A DNA stretch of 17,141 nucleotides, from the NCBI GenBank assembly GCA_964541605.1, contig CAZIQY010000059.1:1-17141 (forward strand). Reading direction: 5' to 3'. Shown here one piece after another: positions 1 through 5,970 of this stretch. Positions within the stretch are counted from its first letter, which is position 1. Every line of letters starts with the position of its first letter. This stretch comes from CAZIQY01 sp964541605. Lineage in GTDB: Bacteria > Desulfobacterota > Syntrophia > Syntrophales > UBA2185. A program made the position numbers and the translations under genes. The notes beneath the pieces were generated by a model. That model saw only the letters and a list, made by a program, of their open reading frames with translations, was not told the DNA's origin and made no database searches.

Positions 1-36
1 TCCGAACGGCTGGCCGCATAATACGTAACCGAATTT

Positions 37-324
37 ATGAACCGATGTACTAAGGAAGCAAGGCTCACTATTGATCCGGGTGAATTGGAATCGATTGCCT
101 ACCTGAGTAATACGGAAGAAGTAGCTTTTTGTACGTGTGACAAAGCTGCGATGACGCTCGTTTCCTATATGGAACTGGAAAAAAGATCGATCAGCGTGGA
201 GCAGGCGGCGAAAATCGCCGGGCTCCGAAGAGAGCATCTATTGCTAAGGCATTCTGAAAAGAAATTTAAAGAATGTATCAAGGAGGGTAAAGCGCTTCGC
301 GTTCAATTTAAGAAGCTTGTCTAA
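37..324 (+). CDS. Hypothetical protein, probable C-terminal part of a PIN-like protein
   Basis: This 95-residue ORF opens with ATG at 37. The same frame has a TAA at 19-21, so it cannot extend to the window edge. The pattern GELESIAYL near residues 16-24, followed by FCTCDKAAM around 31-39 and HSEKKFKE near the end, resembles the second half of PIN-like nuclease-fold proteins, in which an acidic residue follows a short beta strand (here the D of CTCDKAA). The N-terminal half that would carry the first catalytic aspartate is missing. It may therefore be a gene broken by the stop at 19-21, or a small stand-alone protein. No Shine-Dalgarno sequence is evident before the ATG, which favours a broken gene. 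The family assignment is from memory of sequence style and is tentative. Confidence 0.5.
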   Translation: MNRCTKEARLTIDPGELESIAYLSNTEEVAFCTCDKAAMTLVSYMELEKRSISVEQAAKIAGLRREHLLLRHSEKKFKECIKEGKALRVQFKKLV

Positions 325-367
325 ACTCTTCATTGGAAAGGGGTGGGCAGTAGAAAAGGGGACGGTT

Positions 368-1183
368 CTATGCTTCTTTGTTGTCGTTCCGTGATGGTTT
401 CCGGGATATTGTAATAATGTCTTCCAGCGTTACTTCCGGGTGATGGTACCTCTCGTACCGGGGAGTTCTCTTGCCATATTGTATCGCTTCTTGCGGGCAC
501 CATTGGATACAGGCGAGGCATTGTTCACAATGATGCAGCCATATGGGCTTCCCCGTGTTCAGGTCGATGTTTCCGCAAGGGCAGATTTTTTTACAGATGC
601 CGCATGTGTTGCATTTATCATCGACCCAAAAATCCTTATCCATTGTGGAAACGTATGGAAAAGAGAATTTATAAAACCAGGAAAACAGAATATTCTGCCA
701 GGGCGGCCCTTTTTCAACAGGACGCCGCTCTTTTTTGGCAATCATTGAAGCGATTTTATTAATCTTTTCCTTCGCGTCGTTTATCCTCCGCATACGTTCG
801 TCTTCCGGTCCGGGCCCACCCCAGGGGATGTAGTTAGACGGCATCACAATATCAAACCCCGACGAGAGAAATAATCCCCTGGATTTCATGAGTTTCTTCA
901 ATTGCAGCAGTGTGGCGGCAACCTGTCCGGCATTGACGGCAAGGGCAAAATAGTACCTGGATGTATCTACAGCTAACGAATTGACGAAGGCAATAACCTG
1001 CTGCGGCACACCCCATATGTGGACGGGGAAGATGATGCCGATGGCGTCGGCCTGGCTCTGAACGGGATTGCCGGCGGCCCACAGCATGGGAATGAGTTCG
1101 GCGTTGCCAAGTTCGTTTGCCACAATGCGCGCGGTCCAAAGGGAATTGCCCGTACCGGTGGTGAAAAAGAGATCGGTTTTCAT
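368..1183 (-). CDS. EFR1-type flavodoxin/ferredoxin protein (2x[4Fe-4S])
   Basis: A 271-residue protein with a flavodoxin-like N-terminal domain and a C-terminal bacterial ferredoxin domain. The start shows the FMN phosphate-loop style TTGTGNS (residues 8-14). Two CxxCxxCxxxCP motifs follow, with cysteines at 191, 194, 197, 201 and 219, 222, 225, 229, enough for two [4Fe-4S] clusters. This architecture is that of EFR1-family ferrodoxins, thought to shuttle low-potential electrons in anaerobes; the partner here is unknown. I chose the ATG at 1183 because GGAG lies six bases upstream and the protein then begins MKTDLFFTTG, as the family does. The in-frame ATG at 1222 has no ribosome binding site. 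The gene stands alone on this strand, facing the fragment at 37-324. Confidence 0.88.
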   Translation of the reverse strand: MKTDLFFTTGTGNSLWTARIVANELGNAELIPMLWAAGNPVQSQADAIGIIFPVHIWGVPQQVIAFVNSLAVDTSRYYFALAVNAGQVAATLLQLKKLMKSRGLFLSSGFDIVMPSNYIPWGGPGPEDERMRRINDAKEKINKIASMIAKKERRPVEKGPPWQNILFSWFYKFSFPYVSTMDKDFWVDDKCNTCGICKKICPCGNIDLNTGKPIWLHHCEQCLACIQWCPQEAIQYGKRTPRYERYHHPEVTLEDIITISRKPSRNDNKEA

Positions 1184-1267
1184 GATTAACTCCGGAAGAA
1201 GAATAAGAAAATTGGTGTGCATTCTATAAAATGGTTGAGTTATGAGTCAACGTTAAAGTAATCTCGG

Positions 1268-1378
1268 ATGAGATTGCAGGTTAAAGCAGGGGAAATGATC
1301 ATTATGCCCGGTGGGAAGCCTCATGCATTGAAGGCAGTGAAGAGATTCAAGATGATGTTGGCGATGATAAGATCCTGA
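1268..1378 (+). pseudogene. Remnant of a cupin-domain protein (C-terminus only)
   Basis: A 36-codon reading frame starting MRLQVKAGEM and ending MLAMIRS before TGA at 1376. It contains KAGEMIIMPGGKPHALKA, the C-terminal beta strands of small single-domain cupins (glycine turn, MIIMP, then the metal-binding style PHA). A complete cupin has about 100-115 residues, so two thirds is absent. The frame is closed by TAA at 1259-1261, and I see no upstream cupin sequence in other frames. It sits between the EFR1 gene and the unknown gene at 1398. Seen: the motif and the truncation. Inferred: a decayed gene left by a rearrangement. Confidence 0.6.
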
Positions 1379-1397
1379 GCCTTACGGGCGCATGACG

Positions 1398-1778
1398 CTA
1401 ACTCATGCTATGGGGGTGGGGCAATGCATTAAGGACATCCCGGGAGATTAACCATTTCTCCGTAGGTACAGATCTGGTTGTGAGGGAATCGTTATCAGGA
1501 TTAAAGCGATGATACCATTCGCCAATCAATTGCTTTAGTGTGATACCGTATATTTCACGTTCAGGCTTGTTCTTGTTAAGATAATCGTCAATGGCGTCCT
1601 CTTTGATTGTTATCTGAATTTTCCGGGAGCGCTTGCCCGGTTGCTTTGGATCGTTCCTGAGCTTCCAGTCGATTAGTATTATATGATTATCATTGGAATA
1701 ACTTGAAACAATCCATGCGTTCTCCGGGAAGATAGGAGTTATAAGTCTGACCCAGTAATCTAACAGATCTTCAGTCAA
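1398..1778 (-). CDS. Hypothetical protein, second gene of an unknown pair
   Basis: A 126-residue protein I do not recognise. The start is TTG (positions 1776-1778), because a TAA lies two codons upstream in frame and the protein contains no internal methionine near its N-terminus. AAAAGGA lies about nine bases before the TTG. The N-terminal half is rich in hydrophobic and aromatic residues (LLDYWVRLI, HIILIDWKL) alternating with basic stretches (PGKRSRKIQ). It has no signal peptide, membrane segment or metal motif. Its start is 20 bases after the stop of the gene at 1799-2107 on the same strand, so the two are very probably co-transcribed. Function unknown. Confidence 0.6.
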   Translation of the reverse strand: MTEDLLDYWVRLITPIFPENAWIVSSYSNDNHIILIDWKLRNDPKQPGKRSRKIQITIKEDAIDDYLNKNKPEREIYGITLKQLIGEWYHRFNPDNDSLTTRSVPTEKWLISRDVLNALPHPHSMS

Positions 1779-1798
1779 GTTTTTTTATCCTTTTCGGC

Positions 1799-2107
1799 TC
1801 AGTTTTCAAGCCCGATTATCTTCATATCCTTGGACCATCCGGTTTTATCGGTCCTGACATTTCTACAGGATTGACTATGTTGGAGCTTGAAAATAATCCT
1901 CCCCTGATACGGTTCATCTTGTTCCACTCTATACCCCAGTATCTTGCCTCCATAAAAGGAAGGTTCCTGCCGTTTCTTATGAAAATAAATTTCACCCCCG
2001 ACAAGTTTTTGAGCTTTACTTTCATCAAGTTTCCACCAGCCACTTTCCCACGTGTTGTCCTGTAACTTGGCAAAATTATTAGAATGTTCTATTAAGTGGA
2101 TATTCAT
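1799..2107 (-). CDS. Hypothetical protein, first gene of an unknown pair
   Basis: A 102-residue protein beginning MNIHLIEHSN. I took the ATG at 2107 because AAGGAG sits eight bases upstream; the in-frame GTG at 2116 would overlap that site. Notable motifs are ESGWWKLDES (about residues 22-31), LVGGEIYFHKKRQEPSFYGG (about 36-55) and TGWSKDMKIIGLEN at the C-terminus. The run of conserved-looking glycines and aromatics suggests a small folded beta-rich domain and a real, widespread family, but I cannot name it. A strong terminator (2171-2209) lies upstream of this start, so the pair has its own promoter in the short interval or receives read-through. Confidence 0.65.
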   Translation of the reverse strand: MNIHLIEHSNNFAKLQDNTWESGWWKLDESKAQKLVGGEIYFHKKRQEPSFYGGKILGYRVEQDEPYQGRIIFKLQHSQSCRNVRTDKTGWSKDMKIIGLEN

Positions 2108-2622
2108 GTTGCACACTCCTTTTTAGAAATACTGTTTGCTATTCCGATGCCGCTCAATTTTCTTCCGTCTAAAAACAAAAGCCCTGTCTCATTGTAATGG
2201 ACAGGGCTTCAATCATTCCTTCAGATTCCCTATATGGGAAGGGGGCTCATCAACTTTTTCAGTGACGTCTATTACATAGCTTGATTTTATCCTATGCTCA
2301 ATTTAAAAAAAGTCAAGACAATTCGATATCATCGGCAATCACTACCTTACTTCCGGTAGTAATTCTAATTCGTTGCAGATGCAATAATAAAAAAATAGCG
2401 AAGAACTCCTCATGATGCTGCGCAGGATCCGGGCGTCGTAGTTTCCTTGTTTTTGATTTTTGTAAAGAAGTTATATCTTGACGATCATTCTAAGGTATTG
2501 TAGAGCTGTCGTGAATCGCGAAAGCAGTCGAATTATCAACATTCATAAAGATTCCGGCGAAGATTCCTGACAAAAAGACATATGACGGAAGGCACGCGGA
2601 ATTTTTTCAGCGGATAAGTGTC
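2108..2622. other. 515-base intergenic region with terminator, small inverted repeat and possible gene fossil
   Basis: This gap separates the minus-strand pair from the plus-strand hydrolase. It contains the minus-strand terminator listed separately. It also holds a small inverted repeat ACTACC-ttacttcc-GGTAGT at 2341-2360. A 58-codon open stretch on the minus strand (2313-2489) has no ATG; its C-terminal end reads RIRITTGSKVVIADDIELS, which looks protein-like but is not proof of a gene. A weak TTGACG at 2478-2483 could be part of the hydrolase promoter, but the matching -10 is poor. AT content is high around 2300-2400. I see no RNA gene. Confidence 0.5.
2171..2209 (-). terminator. Rho-independent terminator (minus strand)
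   Basis: A perfect 10-bp inverted repeat, AAGCCCTGTC and GACAGGGCTT, with an 11-base loop. On the minus strand it is followed by TTTTGTTTTT. This is a textbook intrinsic terminator for transcription running from higher to lower coordinates. The nearest complete upstream gene on that strand is beyond 3460, so what it terminates is unclear; the possible gene remnant ending at 2313 would fit. Confidence 0.75.
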
Positions 2623-3429
2623 ATGGGCACGATAGATCGAGAAACCGTCAGCATTTACGCCGCCGGACACCGCCTTTGTGCTGAACTCATCAGACCGCAC
2701 GACAATCCAGCAAAATCCGTCGGCCCCGCACTTGTATTTCTCCATGAAGGTCTGGGCAGCATTGGTCAGTGGCGTGATTTTCCTGAAAAAATATGCGCCG
2801 CTACGGGCTGCACGGCGCTTGTTTATGACCGATGGGGTCATGGCGGCGCCGACCCTCTGATGGAACCTCGAAAACCCGGCTATCTCCATGATGAAGCCTT
2901 GATCAGCCTCCCTGAAATTTTAGACCAGTACGGGCTTGAAAAACCCATTTTGATCGGTCACAGCGATGGAGGTTCCATTGCTCTCATCTTTGCAGGCGCA
3001 TGTCCGCAAAGGATCAGCGGTGTCATTACGGAGGCGGCGCACGTCTTTGTGGAAAACCTCACTGTGGAAGGCATCAAACGCGCCGTTGAAACCTATGAAA
3101 CCACGGATTTGAAGGAGCGCTTGGCCCGGTTTCACGGTCATCATACAGAGTCAACATTCAGAGGTTGGTCGGACATCTGGCTTTCCCCTGAATTTCGGGA
3201 CTGGAACATAGAAGAGTATCTTCCGGGTATCACGTGCCCTCTTCTCGTTATTCAGGGAAAAGATGACGAGTATGGTACGCCCGCCCAGGTGGAAGCCATC
3301 GTCGGCAAGGTTGCGGGGCCATCAAGGTCTGTATTGATCGATGGTTGCGGACATATTCCCCATCTCCAGGCGGAGGAAAGGGTGATTTCCGAGATGGTGA
3401 ATTTTATCTCCGGGCTGGTTCAGAGCTGA
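2623..3429 (+). CDS. Alpha/beta hydrolase
   Basis: A 268-residue alpha/beta-hydrolase-fold enzyme. The oxyanion-loop motif HEGLGS is at 41-46, the nucleophile elbow GHSDG at 112-116 (Ser114), a candidate acid in GKDDEYG at 212-218 and the catalytic histidine in GCGHIPHL (His244). VYDRWGHGGAD at 68-78 is the typical strand-4/turn segment. The length and complete triad suggest an active esterase, lipase or C-C hydrolase; the substrate cannot be read from sequence. No signal peptide, so cytoplasmic. The start ATG is preceded by GGA about eight bases upstream, a weak ribosome site. It is a single plus-strand gene between minus-strand genes, with a long upstream spacer. Confidence 0.9.
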   Translation: MGTIDRETVSIYAAGHRLCAELIRPHDNPAKSVGPALVFLHEGLGSIGQWRDFPEKICAATGCTALVYDRWGHGGADPLMEPRKPGYLHDEALISLPEILDQYGLEKPILIGHSDGGSIALIFAGACPQRISGVITEAAHVFVENLTVEGIKRAVETYETTDLKERLARFHGHHTESTFRGWSDIWLSPEFRDWNIEEYLPGITCPLLVIQGKDDEYGTPAQVEAIVGKVAGPSRSVLIDGCGHIPHLQAEERVISEMVNFISGLVQS

Positions 3430-3462
3430 AGCGGTTGTTCACATGTTCGGTTATGTGTGGCG

Positions 3463-3654
3463 TCATGACAGGTCTTCCTTTTCCAGACGCAGCATGGATT
3501 GAGGCACCAGATAGTCTCTCATTTTTGCCACAATATATATCAACATCCAGACATCGTCCGGCGTCCTGTTTCCCCGCCTTCCCACAATTTTACCCACATA
3601 GCCGTTAAAAGGATGACCGGGATGATCGATGACAACCATGTCGCCTAAATCCAT
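3463..3654 (-). CDS. Small KOW-like protein
   Basis: A 63-residue protein starting MDLGDMVVID. The first 25 residues (GDMVVIDHPGHPFNGYVGKIVGR) match the pattern of a KOW-like or SH3-like beta barrel: a turn, PFNGYVGKI, then a basic end. Such modules are found in ribosomal proteins and NusG-type factors, but the function here is unknown. The frame continues upstream to 3774, but that extension reads through a dispersed repeat and translates to repeat-derived sequence, so it is not part of the gene. AAGGAG lies nine bases before the ATG at 3654 and only three before the ATG at 3660; I prefer 3654. It is convergent with the hydrolase, 33 bases apart. Confidence 0.7.
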   Translation of the reverse strand: MDLGDMVVIDHPGHPFNGYVGKIVGRRGNRTPDDVWMLIYIVAKMRDYLVPQSMLRLEKEDLS

Positions 3655-3724
3655 CTTCATTTTCTCCTTATGATATGGGAAAATTTTATCATTTATTACT
3701 CCGTCAACAATATATGTCAAAGCC

Positions 3725-3785
3725 GTCATTCCCGCGAAAGCGGGAATCCAGAATTGGCCTGGATGCCGGATCAAGTCCGCATGAC
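3725..3785. repeat. Dispersed GTCATTCCCG-type palindromic repeat, copy 1
   Basis: Sixty-one bases beginning GTCATTCCCGCGAAAGCGGG and ending AAGTCCGCATGAC. The outer ends are inverted (GTCAT and ATGAC), and CCCGC-gaaa-GCGGG forms a strong inner hairpin. This matches the abundant miniature repeats of many proteobacteria whose translation gives FPRKRES-like strings. It lies just upstream of the small KOW-like gene and may have altered its 5' region. A second, altered copy is at 16871-16965. Confidence 0.85.
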
Positions 3786-3822
3786 AATTGATATGTTTAA
3801 TTGTCGGAGTAAATGTATTCTA

Positions 3823-5475
3823 TCAATTAGAGGGTTTGCGAATCAGAAAACCTCTATATGTACTGCCGTTTCGACCGACATTGTCTTCTGTTTGCGTCGC
3901 GATCCAGGGGATTTTTTTCAGATCGCCCTTTAAATCGGCGATGTATTCCGCAACATTCCAGAAATGTCCCACAAGAAAGCCCCCGGCTTCGTTCCGGGCT
4001 TTAAAGATGAGTTTGTTATTTTCAACTCTGACATCCGACAGGATAAATTTGGAGGTGTCTGTAGGAGATATCATATCGGCCTTGATGTCATTGTCCGATC
4101 CGGCAATGATCATCACAGACGAATAAGCGGCATTAATGACCCCCTCCGGGCCAGTGAAATAGTAACTGCCGGATAGCCTTTCCTTTACATTGGCCCGTTT
4201 CGCCAGAGACCTGAAAGGCCGGCCCCGTATGGCGTCCGGCACGAGCGTCTGGTAATCATTGACCGCTTTTTGAGCGATATCCCATTTACCCTTTCTTTCT
4301 GCAATGATTCCGATGCAGAGATTCACCAAAGCTCCGTCCGCCCCTTCCTCGAGAGCACGATTTAATTGATATATCCCGTTTTCATAATTTTCTCCCAATC
4401 CTTCGACGAGGCCGACGGCGACGCGTGTCCAGCGGTTTTCAAAGTTGGATTCCCTGATCCTTCGCACGTTATATCTTGCGTTGTCTTCATCTCCCTTTAA
4501 GACCTGCGCCACCGTTAATCCGGCCCGGGCATCCATGTCGTCCGGAGACGATGTGGTGGTTTTCTGAAAATAGGTCAGCGCTTCATTCCATCCGTCACGG
4601 GCAAGGAGCGAGAAGTATTTGTCATGCTCCCTGTCTGCGGAAGACATGACATTTACAGGGGGAACCGAAGCAATGATTTTTTGCTCCGGTGAAGCGGTGG
4701 GCTTCGGCTCCCCGCCCTCTGTTACGTTGAAGTAAAAATCCCCTCTCAATGACGACAGTTCCCACGGAATCTGCCGCCCCTCTGTTTCTCCGTCCAGTTT
4801 GTTACGCACCTTTTTGAACACCTGCTCGATAGGCAGGCCGGGTTCGACCATAAATTTCAGCAGGGCCGCGGTATACGGGCTGTTCCGGCCGCTTCCGTCG
4901 GCCGCGACCTTTCCCGGGCTGGTGGAGTAGGTAATAAAAGACCCTTTGGGCGCAGAAGGTATAATGGCAAGCCCCCGGCTGGCGGAACGGAAACTTCGTG
5001 AAAAGGGATTGTCCCTGCAGGCATCCAGGATGACGATGTTCAGGTTGTTTCCGGCATTGGCCATCTCGTCGAGGACCATCTCCGCATCCACCGCCTGAAA
5101 TTTCACGTCCGTCTCCCTGTTGATTCTGGCGCCTATGGGGATGAGGTAATTCTGACCACTGATCTGTAATCCGTGACCGGCATAGAAAAAGAGACCCACG
5201 CCGCCGCGTTTCAAACGATTTCCGAAGTCACGGATCGCTTCTTCCATTTCCTGATGTCTGGCGTTTTTTTTAAGGATGACGGTGAAACCAAGGCGTTTCA
5301 GAGTTGCAGCCATATCGGTTGCGTCATTAACAGGATTGATGAGACGGGCTGAAGGGTAGTTGCCGTTGCCGATGACCAGGGCAAGACGGCTTTCAGTGGC
5401 CGAAAACAGGGGTCCCGGCGTGATCAGGGCAAAGAAAAAAACAAGCAGAGTGATCCGTATTACTATTTGTTTCAT
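3823..5475 (-). CDS. Secreted caspase-like (C14 family) peptidase with TPR-like region
   Basis: A 550-residue protein. Residues 1-25 are a signal peptide (MKQIVIRIT, hydrophobic core LLVFFFALI, cleavage near FSA). Residues 28-250 are a caspase-like domain: LALVIGNGNY strand, catalytic His101 in YAGHG, catalytic Cys153 in LDACRDNPF, then STSPGKVA and GDFYF closing the fold. Both dyad residues are present, so it is probably active, with arginine/lysine preference typical of metacaspase relatives (family knowledge). A linker (250-285) is followed by helices resembling TPR units (about 285-420) and an unrecognised C-terminal domain (430-550). GAGG lies about five bases before the start. The gene starts 12 bases after the ferredoxin stop, so it may share the AOR-ferredoxin transcript. 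Likely periplasmic or secreted. Confidence 0.9.
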   Translation of the reverse strand: MKQIVIRITLLVFFFALITPGPLFSATESRLALVIGNGNYPSARLINPVNDATDMAATLKRLGFTVILKKNARHQEMEEAIRDFGNRLKRGGVGLFFYAGHGLQISGQNYLIPIGARINRETDVKFQAVDAEMVLDEMANAGNNLNIVILDACRDNPFSRSFRSASRGLAIIPSAPKGSFITYSTSPGKVAADGSGRNSPYTAALLKFMVEPGLPIEQVFKKVRNKLDGETEGRQIPWELSSLRGDFYFNVTEGGEPKPTASPEQKIIASVPPVNVMSSADREHDKYFSLLARDGWNEALTYFQKTTTSSPDDMDARAGLTVAQVLKGDEDNARYNVRRIRESNFENRWTRVAVGLVEGLGENYENGIYQLNRALEEGADGALVNLCIGIIAERKGKWDIAQKAVNDYQTLVPDAIRGRPFRSLAKRANVKERLSGSYYFTGPEGVINAAYSSVMIIAGSDNDIKADMISPTDTSKFILSDVRVENNKLIFKARNEAGGFLVGHFWNVAEYIADLKGDLKKIPWIATQTEDNVGRNGSTYRGFLIRKPSN

Positions 5476-5487
5476 TAGTCCTCAATT

Positions 5488-5925
5488 CTATCCACCGCCG
5501 TGACCGGCGGGAGAAGCATTCATCGTAACGGCCTCCACGGGGCATTCACGAGCGCAGAAGCCGCAGCCGATACAGGCTTTTTCATGTTCCATGAAGGGGT
5601 ATCCGTGGGGGTCATCGGGTCCCGCCGGAGCGGACAGGCCGAGGCAGCCGACAGGACAGGCGTCGATACAGATCCTGCAGGACATGCAGGCCTTCGTATC
5701 GAAACGGGGTTTTTCCCATGCCGATTTCTTGACCATCGCACAGGGTATACCGAAAGGATCTCTCACGGCCTCCACTGGACATACCCGCCCGCAGGCGCCG
5801 CATTCGATGCACAGCGCCTTGTCGATCACGTGAAGTCCTTTCTTTTCTCCGAAGATGGCTTCCACGGGGCATAATTTCGTGCAGGCGCCGCAGCCGTTGC
5901 AGGTTTCCGTAATTCTGTAGGACAT
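5488..5925 (-). CDS. Polyferredoxin with four [4Fe-4S] motifs, partner of AOR
   Basis: A 145-residue ferredoxin made of two tandem bacterial-type modules. Four CxxCxxCxxxCP motifs place cysteines at 9/12/15/19, 39/42/45/49, 80/83/86/90 and 118/121/124/128, each followed by PVEA or PVG, so four [4Fe-4S] clusters are predicted. Residues 50-78 form a linker between the modules. The C-terminus is glycine-rich (AGHGGG). The ATG at 5925 was chosen because GGAGA precedes it by seven bases; an in-frame ATG at 5949 would add eight residues not needed for the fold. It begins 45 bases after the AOR stop, and small iron-sulfur subunits encoded this way carry electrons to or from AOR-family enzymes (family knowledge). 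Cytoplasmic. Confidence 0.92.
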   Translation of the reverse strand: MSYRITETCNGCGACTKLCPVEAIFGEKKGLHVIDKALCIECGACGRVCPVEAVRDPFGIPCAMVKKSAWEKPRFDTKACMSCRICIDACPVGCLGLSAPAGPDDPHGYPFMEHEKACIGCGFCARECPVEAVTMNASPAGHGGG

Positions 5926-5970
5926 GGGTTCTCTCCATGCAACAATCATATATCGTTACTTGACAACGGG

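Noticed and set aside
3440..3457. CACAT-gttcggtt-ATGTG between the hydrolase and the KOW-like gene as a terminator.
   Set aside because: The stem is only five bases, AT-rich, and lacks a T-run on either strand.
3655..3774. An N-terminal extension of the KOW-like protein to position 3774.
   Set aside because: The added residues are translated from the dispersed repeat, and the good ribosome site lies just before 3654.
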